NCBI GenBank assembly: GCA_963786395.1
Contig: CAWAZD010000006.1
Location: forward strand, 112,621-176,620
Direction: 5' to 3'
From: Fen-1301 sp963786395
Lineage (GTDB): Bacteria; Bacteroidota; Ignavibacteria; Ignavibacteriales; Ignavibacteriaceae
DNA length: 64,000 nt
The notes beneath the pieces are model-generated. The model was not told the DNA's origin, did no database searches, and worked only from the letters and a program-made list of their open reading frames with translations. The position numbers and the translations under genes were made by a program. Positions 29,953-39,223 of the stretch are shown piece after piece (positions within the stretch are counted from its first letter, which is position 1; each line of letters opens with the position of its first letter).

Positions 29953-30996
29953 ATGATAGAATATACAAACAGCATTATAGAAAAAGTTTCTGTCCACAAT
30001 GTTGGTAATAAAACCAACGGGGAAGCGCTTCATCTTTCAAAATCTTTACTTGATATCTCAGATGAAAAAGTCAGAGAGTTATTATCTAAGTTTTTCCTGA
30101 CCTCATTTTCAAATCCGGAATATCATTCATTTACATTCAGCAATGAGGAATTTACATTAAATCCTTTGTATGTATTTGCCTCTCAGATATTTGGGGATGC
30201 AAAACAATTTCAAAAGACCTCTGTTGATATTGCTAAGCATCTTTATGAAATATCAATTCATCCTCAGATTAAACCGGGAGATTTGTTTATTACTTATTTA
30301 ACTGAGATAGTCGTTGAAGATGAAGTTACTGATGCAATAGGAATCTTCAAATCTGAAAACAAACAGTCATTCCTGAAACTGGACAGGGAACAGCAATCTT
30401 ATTCAATTAGATGTGAAGACGGCATTAATATTGAAAAGCTCGATAAGGGATGCCTGATTTTCAATACCGATAAGGAATCAGGTTATAAGATTTGTATAAT
30501 AGACAAATCGAATAAGACAGAGGCTCAATTTTGGAAGGATAGCTTTTTACAATTGAAACCTTACAGCGATGTTTATCATTATACTAAAGACCTCATGAAT
30601 ATCACAAAATGTTATATAGCTAAAGAGCTTCCGGAAGAATTTGAAATAAACAAAACTGAACAAATTGATTTGCTTAACCGCTCCGCTGAGTACTTCAAAA
30701 CTCATGATACGTTCGATAAGGGAGATTATGAGAAAGAGGTTTTCAGGGATTCGAAAATGATTAAGTCGTTCAGGAAGTTTGATGAATCCTTCAGGAATGA
30801 AAATGATATTGAATATGAAGATAATTTTGAAATATCCCCCTCAGCCGTAAAAAATGGAATGAGAGCATTTAAAAGTGTCCTGAAACTCGATAAGAATTTC
30901 CATATTTACATTCACGGCGATGTTGAACTAATACAGCAAGGAGTTGAAAAGGACGGCAGGAAATATTACAAAATATATTATGACAGGGAAGCATAA
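29953..30996 (+). CDS. Nucleoid-associated protein, NdpA/YejK-like
   Basis: 347 residues without signal peptide or membrane segment. The pattern fits the 37-kDa nucleoid-associated protein family of Bacteroidota. An N-terminal domain includes the V-H-N-V-G-N-K-T-N-G-E region; the middle has G-D-L-F-I-T-Y-L with A-I-G-I-F-K-S-E-N-K; the C-terminal domain includes F-W-K-D-S-F-L and ends K-Y-Y-K-I-Y-Y-D. The E. coli member binds DNA at the nucleoid; its precise role is not settled. Single gene, convergent with the hydrolase gene 16 bases downstream. Confidence 0.75.
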   Translation: MIEYTNSIIEKVSVHNVGNKTNGEALHLSKSLLDISDEKVRELLSKFFLTSFSNPEYHSFTFSNEEFTLNPLYVFASQIFGDAKQFQKTSVDIAKHLYEISIHPQIKPGDLFITYLTEIVVEDEVTDAIGIFKSENKQSFLKLDREQQSYSIRCEDGINIEKLDKGCLIFNTDKESGYKICIIDKSNKTEAQFWKDSFLQLKPYSDVYHYTKDLMNITKCYIAKELPEEFEINKTEQIDLLNRSAEYFKTHDTFDKGDYEKEVFRDSKMIKSFRKFDESFRNENDIEYEDNFEISPSAVKNGMRAFKSVLKLDKNFHIYIHGDVELIQQGVEKDGRKYYKIYYDREA

Positions 30997-31012
30997 ATTG
31001 ACTAAGTTGAGA

Positions 31013-31691
31013 TTAAGTCAAAGATTGGGTCCAATCTCTGACTTTCTTAGCTAATTCTTTAAATACTTCATCATCAGACTTACCTGAACTTTTTAATACG
31101 TGAAATGAATGATCGGCACCATCTATAATATTAAGCTCAGCATTTTTCCCTAGTTTTGAAATAATTGGTTTCAGCAGATCCAGATTAGCAAGCTTATCCC
31201 TCGTCCCTTCCAGAAACAACATAGGGACATTAACCTTAAATAAGTGATCTGCTCTTTCCGTTGATTCATTCCCTGGCGGGTGAAGTGGAAACCCAAAGAA
31301 AACCAAGCCTTTAACACCTTCTAAAGAATTGGCAGCGGCAGCTTGAGAAGTCATTCTTCCACCCATCGATTTACCTCCGGCTAATAGAAGAATATCTTCT
31401 GCATATTCCTTGCCTAACTTTGGCGGCTGCTATTACTGTTGCCAGTAAAATAGGTAAAGGATCAATTCTTTTAAGTTTCTTCTCCGTATAAGGGAAATTA
31501 TATCTTAAAGTTCCTATTAACTCTTCTGCGAGTAAATTTGCCATAATATTCATAAAAGGATGATCCATAGGAGCTCCTGCACCATGTGCAAAAAGTAGAA
31601 GAGCTTTAGCATTCTTCGGTAATAGCAAAAGTCCGCTAACTTCCCCTGAGCTTTTAGAAACAATGAATTTAATATCTTTAATATTTTTCAT
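31013..31691 (-). CDS. Alpha/beta hydrolase (dienelactone hydrolase / Tex30-like), one frameshift
   Basis: The N-terminal part (L-L-L-F-A-H-G-A-G-A-P-M-D-H-P-F-M) and the C-terminal part (M-G-G-R-M-T-S-Q-A-A-A, L-F-L-E-G-T-R-D-K, I-D-G-A-D-H-S-F-H) are in different frames joined near 31400. Together they make the usual about 215-residue protein of the KANL3/Tex30 hydrolase family. The Asp (T-R-D) and His (A-D-H-S-F) of the triad are visible. The nucleophile elbow, normally G-x-S-M-G-G-R, falls at the break: the sequence just before M-G-G-R reads S in the correct frame. Substrate unknown. Confidence 0.75.
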
Positions 31692-31983
31692 CTAAAGCAT
31701 TATTTGTGAATAGATAATCCGGATTACTCATTTGAATTATATACAACCTAATAATAAAAATTGAAAGTTTCAAAATATCAACAGTTTGAATGTATGCAAT
31801 GTAAAGCAGGTCATAAATTATTTTTAATTCAATTAACGCTTTTGTAATATTTAGAATAGTTATTGTCAATTCTCAGAAATTAACTTATATTTTAATTAAG
31901 GGATGTTAATTTTAAGGATAACCAATGAAAATAGTAGTAAATAATTCTCAAAAGAGCCTGTGTTATTCTGAATATATATATTC

Positions 31984-33369
31984 ATGAACACACTAAGCAA
32001 TGATTTTTGGGATATTGTAATAGCTACGTTTTTTTCTTCAGTAGGTTTAGTTGCAATTCTAATCTCCCTATTTCGACTTAAAAACAGGGATTTCTCCATT
32101 CTGAACTTCGGTCTTTTTTGTACTATTTATGGATTTCGCTGGCTAATTCAGACTCCAACTATTCTGATGTTGGCCGGTTTCCCTATTACGAACCCGTATT
32201 TTTCAACGCTCCTTACATATATTATGGTAATCCCATTTACATTATTTTTTATCAATATATTCGGGCGCGGAGTTTACAACTCTTTGATCTGGGCATTTCG
32301 TTTCTATTTAATTTATTTAGCAGCAGCCATTATTTACGATTTATTTTTTGCCAAATCGCTCCCTAATGGTATCAATCCTATTCTGGTTGTTATTTGGTGT
32401 TTGGTGATGATATTTAATATCTTTTTTTCTAAAAAACATGAGCAGCTGGAACTGCGTATAATGCGGAGTGTGCTTTTAATCTGCATGGTTGGTATTATTC
32501 ATGACAATTTAGTTAACCTTAGGCTTATACCCTGGGGATTCCATATTACTGATCCATGCTTTCTGATATTGTGTATCGGTTTAGGATTCGTCGCTGTGCA
32601 TCATTTTTTTTCAACGGAAAAGAAACTACTTGCTATTGAACAGGAGATAGAAATAGCTCGGCAAATACAAAGTTCAAACATCCCTACTGATTTTCATCCA
32701 CCATGTGGAATCGAAATAGCTGCGCGGTATGTACCAATGTCGATGGTTGCGGGTGATTTCTATGATATCCTGGTATGTGAGAATGGAGGTATTGGGATTC
32801 TGATTGCGGATGTATGCGGTCATGGTGTGGGAGCTGCACTTATTGGTTCTATGATGAAGATAGCCTTTGCATCGCAAATAGCGAACCTTGCAGATCCTGC
32901 CAAAGTGTTGACTGAGATAAACCGTATCCTACAGGGGAAAATAGAAAACTCATTTGTTACAGCAGGTTATTTTTTCCTTCATGAAGGGAATAGAAAAATA
33001 ACTTATTCATTGGCAGGACATCCGCCAGCATTATTATTCCGCAGGTCGAAAAAAGAATTGTTTAGATTATCTGCCTCCGGTATTATTTTGGGACCATTTC
33101 CAGATGCAGTTTATGAAAATGAGGAATTCGAAATAGAAAAGGATGACCGATTAGTTCTTTATACTGACGGAATTATTGAAGCTAAAAATAGTAGTGGATT
33201 ATTCTTTGGTGATGAACAATTAGAAACTTTTATTGCAGAACATAGTTCTGATTCTTGCGAACAAACTTCCGAGCTATTCCTCAAACACCTATCAAGTTGG
33301 TCAGATAAATCGGACACAACTTCCTTCGATGATGACCTTACTTTTCTTATAATAGATGTAAATTCCTGA
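31984..33369 (+). CDS. Membrane-anchored PP2C/SpoIIE-type serine phosphatase
   Basis: 461 residues. The first about 210 form six or seven hydrophobic segments (7TM-like sensor region). A short coiled coil (E-Q-E-I-E-I-A-R-Q-I-Q-S-S) leads into a SpoIIE/RsbU phosphatase domain. The metal-binding motifs are intact: V-A-G-D-F-Y-D, L-I-A-D-V-C-G-H-G-V-G-A-A, S-L-A-G-H-P-P-A-L-L, Y-T-D-G-I-I-E-A and F-D-D-D-L-T-F. RsbU-like enzymes dephosphorylate anti-sigma-factor antagonists in partner-switching pathways. No anti-sigma or STAS gene is adjacent, so the target is unknown. Confidence 0.88.
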   Translation: MNTLSNDFWDIVIATFFSSVGLVAILISLFRLKNRDFSILNFGLFCTIYGFRWLIQTPTILMLAGFPITNPYFSTLLTYIMVIPFTLFFINIFGRGVYNSLIWAFRFYLIYLAAAIIYDLFFAKSLPNGINPILVVIWCLVMIFNIFFSKKHEQLELRIMRSVLLICMVGIIHDNLVNLRLIPWGFHITDPCFLILCIGLGFVAVHHFFSTEKKLLAIEQEIEIARQIQSSNIPTDFHPPCGIEIAARYVPMSMVAGDFYDILVCENGGIGILIADVCGHGVGAALIGSMMKIAFASQIANLADPAKVLTEINRILQGKIENSFVTAGYFFLHEGNRKITYSLAGHPPALLFRRSKKELFRLSASGIILGPFPDAVYENEEFEIEKDDRLVLYTDGIIEAKNSSGLFFGDEQLETFIAEHSSDSCEQTSELFLKHLSSWSDKSDTTSFDDDLTFLIIDVNS

Positions 33370-33421
33370 TACTGTAGAAATTAACTTTCCAGAGAATTTG
33401 CCTGGTGAAGTGTAAACCACT

Positions 33422-34654
33422 TTACCTTAAAAATGAACCAGCTAATGAGAATACTTGCTTAAAACATTCATTGACAGCATGTTCATTTTTAGTAAAAGTC
33501 GGGAACGGTGTTATATGGTCATACTGATAAGGGAAATCCAGAACATCAATTTGAATATGGATGTCACGATATTCACCTTTTAATGTGTTTTCAACTTCAA
33601 ATGGTTGAATTACAGTATCATTCTTCAAAGGAACTGCAAAAAGTTTATCTTTGAGTTCTCTGAACCGCTCTTCTCTGAATTTCTTTTCTTTATGGTAATT
33701 CAGCATAGCCTTGAAATAATTACCAATGGGATGATCACCATTAAAATAGTGTCCCATCCTAATATCGTGCTTTAATTCCATATCCAGACGTTCGGTATAG
33801 AACGAATGAAGAGCTATCGTTGCATCACTGTCGAGGATATATTTCGAATTTGGCTGCATACGGTCTAAAGTAGGACCACCGCAAAACAAGAAAAGCCGTG
33901 ATTCATCGAAATAGTTATTAGGATTTGCCATTAGGAGTAATTCACTAAAAAAAGAGCCTATGGAATAAGAGAAAAGATCAACACTTGCACCAGGATTGAT
34001 AAGGGAATTCTTTCCACTACGAATCTCATTGAGTAGTTGTACAATATCCAGATATGTTAGCAATCCTGACCAGAAAAACCTTTGTGGAATTGCATGGATT
34101 CGTGCGCTAATAGCAGCATTTGCAAAAGTAGTGTTAGCGATAGAAGATGAATGCCTCTGGCGTATTTTAGAAATTGTGCTCATCATCCGGGAGTTACTCC
34201 ATTCTGAAGGTATACGGTTCATATGGAATGCGATGGGGAAAAGAATTACTTTCTTCCCGGTATTTTCAACAAGTTTTTCTGCCCATGGAAGATACTTGTA
34301 CCAGGTTTTTTCATTTAACCCATGGAATAAAAAAATAATACCATCGGAAGGTTTCCCGGTATCCTTTTGAAACACGGTGTATGTGAATTTTCTATTCTCC
34401 TGAATTTCTATATCCTGATGTTTAAGGATATCAGGATATTCATCATAAAGCGGTTTTTCCTTATAACTTATATGTTCGTTAAAACATAAATTATGCTGTT
34501 TGCACCTGTACTGTTCAGCCCCGGGTAGTAATAACCAGTTATCCGAATTAAAAGTAATATTATGAATTAATATTTTATTTACCGGATTAAATAAAAGGGG
34601 GATAGCAGGATTGTAAATTTGTTGGAGATTAAAATAACTATCAGAGTAAGTCAT
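33422..34654 (-). CDS. DUF6051-like putative alpha/beta hydrolase
   Basis: 410 residues, no signal peptide. An alpha/beta hydrolase-like segment starts I-F-L-F-H-G-L-N-E-K-T-W-Y-K-Y-L-P-W-A. A possible nucleophile elbow is D-L-F-S-Y-S-I-G-S-F-F-S-E near residue 225, giving S-Y-S-I-G in place of the usual G-x-S-x-G. Family naming as DUF6051 is from memory and tentative. It lies on the same strand as the aminotransferase gene upstream at 34810-36769, with a 155-base gap, so the two may act together. Confidence 0.6.
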   Translation of the reverse strand: MTYSDSYFNLQQIYNPAIPLLFNPVNKILIHNITFNSDNWLLLPGAEQYRCKQHNLCFNEHISYKEKPLYDEYPDILKHQDIEIQENRKFTYTVFQKDTGKPSDGIIFLFHGLNEKTWYKYLPWAEKLVENTGKKVILFPIAFHMNRIPSEWSNSRMMSTISKIRQRHSSSIANTTFANAAISARIHAIPQRFFWSGLLTYLDIVQLLNEIRSGKNSLINPGASVDLFSYSIGSFFSELLLMANPNNYFDESRLFLFCGGPTLDRMQPNSKYILDSDATIALHSFYTERLDMELKHDIRMGHYFNGDHPIGNYFKAMLNYHKEKKFREERFRELKDKLFAVPLKNDTVIQPFEVENTLKGEYRDIHIQIDVLDFPYQYDHITPFPTFTKNEHAVNECFKQVFSLAGSFLR

Positions 34655-34809
34655 AGAGTGTTCTGTAAAAGAAAATAATAGAATTTCAAAATTGTAAAAT
34701 GTTACTCATTAAATATAAGAAATTTGTTTTGTAACATAGGGGCATAAAGGTAATGATTAAAAGATTAAAAAGTAAAGAATAAATTATCCGACGCTATGAA
34801 GCATTTTAT

Positions 34810-36769
34810 TTATGAATAAACTCTTTGTTCAATTGTTCTAATAAAATCTTTTATCTGTTGTTTTATGTTTTTAGGGTTCTGCTCTTTTTTATTGCGACCA
34901 ATTTCTTCCAAAACATTGATTACTGTGTCAATATCAGCCTCAGTATTTTCAATTCCCAGACTAATCCTTACCACGCCCGGAAGCTCCAATTTGGGGAAGA
35001 GAGTCACAATTATTTTCTGCAGTTTCTGAAAGAATGGAGGAGTTTTGAGCAGGTGTTTTATCAAAATGTGTGAACAATGGCAGCCCGATCGTACACCAAT
35101 TCCACCTATCTCAGCAAGGAGCCTAGCAACTTTATGAGGATTCATTCCATTAAGTTCAAAAGATATAACACCATCCTTTTTTGGTAATTACCGATGTTAA
35201 ATCATCCTGATTACAGAAAAGTCTTATTCCACGGAATCTGCTTAAGACCTTTCAATAAACAGAGAGCTAACACCTGTTCTTCCTGCTGAATAAGATCCAG
35301 CCCAATCTGTTGTAATAATATAAATGCTTTACCCAAGCAGCAATACCAGCTGAGTTTTCCTCTCCAGAGTTACGGAAGAGTTCAATCATCATGATTGAAA
35401 TTGAGTAATTCTTTTTTAATCAATAAGGCACCGGCTCCGAAGGGGGCGTATGCTTTATGTGCCGAAAAAGCAAAATAGTCAATGCCCACTTCTTCAATAT
35501 TTATTTTACGATGAGCAACTAGCTGCGCGGCGTCAACCAGCAAACGGGCTCCGTAACGGTGAACAATCAAACTAATACTTGCCAGATCATTGCAAGTCCC
35601 AAGTACATTAGAAACAGCTGTAACAGCTACTAGTTTAATCCTCTTGGTTCCATGAAGATTCTTCACATTATAAGAATCCAGGATTGTTTCCAATTCCTGC
35701 ATATCCACAACGCCGTCATCAATTATAGAAAGTTTGAGCAATGAACATCCCGGAATTACACGCCATGGTAATTCATTTGAATTATGCTCAAGAAGAGTAT
35801 TCAGTACTACGGGCTGGCAGCCGGATTTGAAATCAAACTTCAGGTTTTCGGCGGCAATATTTATAGCTTCAGTTGTATTTGATGTGAAAATTATATCATA
35901 AGATGTAAGTGGCGCACCAAGATACCGTGAACAGATAATCTTTACCTCTTCAACAATGTTTTTCTGGGCTTGCGGGGGGAGTCTCAAAGTTTTATTAAAT
36001 ACATTAAGAATAGGTGTGAATGTTGGAGTACTGGCAGCGTTATCCAAATTGACGAATGGTGTTAAACCTTTTTTTGTCGGAACCAGTTTACCCTTGCTAA
36101 TAAGCGTCAGACGAAGTGCTGCCAGTAATTCAGAACCGGATAAATTTTCAAATTCATCATGATACAGAATATCATTTGCGCTCAAATTTGTTAATTCAAT
36201 TGATTTAAAAACATCATCTCCAAATTGTTTGCATAATTTTAATGCACGTGCAAAAGCAATAATATTGATAATTGCAGGAGTGCCTGCCTCAAATTTATCC
36301 GGAATTCCTGACCATATTATATAATTCGGGGAAACAAGTCTTGCTGTTCCGCCGCCTGTTTGAAATGGTACGCCTCGGGGAAGGGATTTTTTTATAACAA
36401 CCAAGGCTCTTACTCCTATTGGCAAGCCAATATCTTTGCTTGACAAGCAATAAAAACTTTCAGGCTCAAGTAATTTTATAAGTTGTTCTTTTCTGGCAGG
36501 AGTGCAAAAGATGACACAATACTTACTTTTTGACAAATTCAGATGGTCTAGAATAATATTCCGGGCTTGTTCATATAGGTTTGTAGTGACGACTGAAAAA
36601 TGACCGCTTCCTCTGTGAACATTTGAATAAGTTTCCAGAGCTGCGTTTAACCTAATTTCAAGATCTGAAAACGCATTGCTTGTTTGCATATGCACGGAAT
36701 CTTCCGGGATTGCAATAATTCTGTAGGCAGAGGAAAAGATGCAGCATTCGAATGGTTATTCAATTCCAT
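34810..36769 (-). CDS. Class V aminotransferase / cysteine desulfurase-like protein with a degenerate N-terminal copy, frameshifted
   Basis: About 650 codons in four frames, from the ATG at 36769 (M-E-L-N-N-H-S-N-A-A) to 34810. Breaks lie near 36710, 35385 and 35185. The N-terminal half looks like a class V fold with its centre missing: it has Y-S-N-V-H-R-G-S-G-H and the late Q-T-G-G-G-T-A-R-L-V-S-P and F-E-A-G-T-P motifs, but no PLP lysine. The second half restarts with F-V-N-L-D-N-A-A-S-T-P and has A-F-S-A-H-K-A-Y-A-P-F-G-A-G (PLP Lys) and V-R-S-G-C-H-C-S-H (the Cys position of desulfurases). It could act on cysteine or another amino acid. No scaffold protein gene is near. Confidence 0.75.
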
Positions 36770-36917
36770 TTTGTATACCTTTTTAATGAAGTAAATAATC
36801 GGAAGCCGGGGTTATATTTCAAAAGATAAACTTAATAATTTTTTCAATTAAGTTAAAAGGATGTAATGATTTTATTACCTCACATTTACTATTCAAGGAA
36901 GGCGGGTGTAGAGAAAG

Positions 36918-36950
36918 TCGTTAAAAAGCCGTTAAAAAGCAGTTGTTTAG
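36918..36950. repeat. Short 11-bp tandem repeat (GTTAAAAAGCC-type)
   Basis: TCGTTAAAAAG (36918-36928) and CCGTTAAAAAG (36929-36939) are tandem, followed by the diverged CAGTTGTTTAG (36940-36950), all on an 11-base step. They lie about 150 bases upstream of the minus-strand aminotransferase-like gene. Confidence 0.65.
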
Positions 36951-37090
36951 CTGTTCGGCTTCCACCCATTCCTATTAAATTATTTGTGAGTTTTAGAAAA
37001 TCGTGGAGGAGAGAATAAAATTTACACTAACGATCCGCACGAATTAATGAAAAATAAGTAGGGCTATACTTATTAATACCAATTCTTCCA

Positions 37091-37368
37091 TTTTTTTACC
37101 ATTCCAGGCTTTAGAGCAGTGGACCGCGGCAAAAAAATGCTGCAATTGCAAAAATTTCCCGCAAAGATAAATATTTATTATGAAAAAAAGAAGGCCTCGT
37201 ACATTTTCAAAATCGAGAGGCGTTTTTTTACCAAAAGACACTCAAAATGGCAAAAAATAAATTAAAAAAAACAAACGAAGAAAGTAAAGCTCTATACATA
37301 TAATTACCAAAAAAGGACGTTTTTTACCGTTTCAGGCTTTGGGAGAGGGAGACTGTAGCAAAAAGGAG
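37091..37368. repeat. Imperfect direct repeat in a 620-base gap
   Basis: Two stretches of about 47 bases (37091-37137 and 37321-37367) share a T-run followed by ACC, a TT(C/T)CAGGCTTT core, a purine-rich middle and GGC/AGC followed by an A-run. A shorter, weaker third copy (T7-ACC ... GGCAAAAAA) lies at 37223-37257. The whole gap 36770-37389 otherwise holds the 36918 repeat and the 37182-37229 terminator; no gene was recognised. Confidence 0.5.
37182..37229 (-). terminator. Bidirectional terminator of the ATPase-kinase-regulator operon
   Basis: GCCTCG (37194-37199) pairs with CGAG-A-GGC (37214-37221, one bulged A) across a 14-base AT loop. T7 follows on the plus strand (37223-37229) and A7 precedes (37183-37189), giving a T-run on the minus strand as well. 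It is placed about 160 bases beyond the end of the minus-strand operon. Confidence 0.65.
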
Positions 37369-37389
37369 AATTCAAAGATATTAGGGTTT

Positions 37390-38157
37390 TTATCTGTTCA
37401 GCCATTCTTTAAAAGAATTGGCTTTAAGCCTGCTGATTGTAATTGCATCACCGGATTTAGGGTTCAGGTTAACTTTAAGCTTTCCATTAAAATAAGACTG
37501 TACATTTTGAATCGAGTCATCACTTAAAATATACTGTCTGTTAGCCCTGAAAAACCGATGGGGGTCGAGGTCCCTTTCCAGTTCATCAAGTGTAAAATCG
37601 GAGAAGAATTTTTTACCATTCTTAAGGAGGATATAAGTGAGTTTGTTTTCAACATAGAAGCATGCTATTTCATCTGAAGAGATTTTGATGTATACCTGTC
37701 CCGATTTAACCAAAAACCGGGATTTATAGGCAGGTTGTTTTTTCAGCAAAATATTAATTAAGGTATCAATTTCGTCTGAATTTAATTTTCCAGACTCACG
37801 TTCTTTCATCTTGTAAAACTTATCGATGCTCCGTTTTAATTCATCCTCATCTATTGGTTTTAACAGATAATCAATGCTGTTTACTTTAAACGCCTGAATA
37901 GCATATTCGTTGAAGGCCGTAGTAAAGATTATGGGGATATCTATTTCTGATTGTTTGAATATTTCAAAGCACAAACCATCAGAAAGCTGAATGTCCATAA
38001 AAATCAGTTCTGTGGAGTTGTGATTATTAAAATATTTGACTGAAGATTCAACGCTGTCCAGAATATCAGTAACTTCAATACCAGTGCTGACAGCAAGCAG
38101 CATTTTCTTTAAGCGCCTTGCAGCAGGTTCCTCGTCTTCAATTATTACTGTTTTCAT
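37390..38157 (-). CDS. LytTR-family response regulator
   Basis: 255 residues. The receiver domain has I-I-E-D-E-E-P acidic residues, the phospho-acceptor Asp in L-I-F-M-D-I-Q-L-S-D-G near residue 55, and a conserved Lys in L-L-K-P-I. The C-terminal LytTR DNA-binding domain (about residues 145-250) contains F-Y-V-E-N-K-L-T-Y, H-R-F-F-R-A-N-R-Q-Y-I-L and the ending L-K-A-N-S-F-K-E-W-L. It overlaps the kinase gene by 20 bases, the usual arrangement for LytS/LytR pairs. It ends the P-type ATPase operon. Confidence 0.93.
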   Translation of the reverse strand: MKTVIIEDEEPAARRLKKMLLAVSTGIEVTDILDSVESSVKYFNNHNSTELIFMDIQLSDGLCFEIFKQSEIDIPIIFTTAFNEYAIQAFKVNSIDYLLKPIDEDELKRSIDKFYKMKERESGKLNSDEIDTLINILLKKQPAYKSRFLVKSGQVYIKISSDEIACFYVENKLTYILLKNGKKFFSDFTLDELERDLDPHRFFRANRQYILSDDSIQNVQSYFNGKLKVNLNPKSGDAITISRLKANSFKEWLNR

Positions 38158-39223
38158 ATATACTCCTGGAAGATAAAAGAGGAATAGTTACTTTGAATCC
38201 AAACCCGTCTGACATAATCCTTATATCCTTTCTTGCAAGAATTCTGTAGCGGTTCTCAATGTTTTTTAATCCAAGTCCTGTTGATAACCCGGAAGATAAT
38301 TTATACTGCAGGTTATTTTCAACAACAAGGTTATTTTCATGATCAAGGTAAAGTTTAATTGTAAGCGGTTTGCTGGACGATATTATATTATGCTTAATTG
38401 CATTTTCAAAAAGGATTTGTAAAGTTAAAGGGGCTATATAAAAATCGAGAGCATAAGAGGGGATATCAATAACCGATTTCAGATTATCACCAAATCTTTG
38501 GTTCTGAAGGAACAGATAAGAGTTAATGAAACTAACTTCATCCTTAAGCAGAACAAGATGCTGCTCAGATTTCTGAAGCAGATAGCGGTAAACAATAGAG
38601 AGCCGCTTCACAAATTCTATTGCAACGGGAGGACGCTCTTCAATCAGGGAAACCAAAACATTAAGACTGTTAAAAAGAAAATGGGGGCTGGTTTGATTTT
38701 GAAGTGCATGAAGCTGCGAATGGAGGATTTCCTGCTTCAGGTTTTCAGATTCCCGGATAGATTTTTCCCACTGTCTGAATAAATAAACCCCGGTATAAAT
38801 TGCCTGATAAAAAAGCAGAACCAGGATGAAAATGACAAGGTCATCCATAAAAACTGGCATGTAAGCTTTTATAACAATTCCGTCAATAGTTTTAATGACA
38901 ATGAACGCATAAAGTGCAACAAAGAGAATGACTATACTGAAAGTAAATATTGTATTTACAGAAATCAGGAATGCTAGTTTTTTTACCGGGTTTGTTTCCC
39001 ATTTAAATATTTTATCTGCCTTTCTGATAATAACCGAATTTATTATCCAGATAATTGCCGCTACTGAAGTAAAGAAAAGCAGGCTCAGGGCATAATGAAG
39101 AACATTATTATGTCCATGAACATTTTTCATGGGGTCAAGCAGAAAAAAAGAAAGATATGGAACTATTCCGATACAAACTATAGCGGTGATTTTAATCCAT
39201 TTATTATCATTATTGTTTATCAT
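38138..39223 (-). CDS. LytS-like sensor histidine kinase
   Basis: 361 residues with four hydrophobic segments in the first about 150 residues and no obvious ligand-binding domain. The His_kinase domain has Q-T-S-P-H-F-L-F-N-S-L-N-V-L with the phospho-acceptor His. The ATPase part shows L-Q-I-L-F-E-N-A-I-K-H-N (N-box) and S-T-G-L-G-L-K-N-I-E-N-R (G-box). Its start overlaps the last bases of the ATPase gene (4 bases) and its end overlaps the regulator by 20, so all three genes are translated as one unit. The signal may be linked to the ion the pump moves. Confidence 0.92.
   Translation of the reverse strand: MINNNDNKWIKITAIVCIGIVPYLSFFLLDPMKNVHGHNNVLHYALSLLFFTSVAAIIWIINSVIIRKADKIFKWETNPVKKLAFLISVNTIFTFSIVILFVALYAFIVIKTIDGIVIKAYMPVFMDDLVIFILVLLFYQAIYTGVYLFRQWEKSIRESENLKQEILHSQLHALQNQTSPHFLFNSLNVLVSLIEERPPVAIEFVKRLSIVYRYLLQKSEQHLVLLKDEVSFINSYLFLQNQRFGDNLKSVIDIPSYALDFYIAPLTLQILFENAIKHNIISSSKPLTIKLYLDHENNLVVENNLQYKLSSGLSTGLGLKNIENRYRILARKDIRIMSDGFGFKVTIPLLSSRSIYENSNN

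Noticed and set aside
36770..37389. Small protein gene on the minus strand (37044-37241)
   Set aside because: No protein-like pattern, no ribosome binding site, and it runs across the terminator hairpin.
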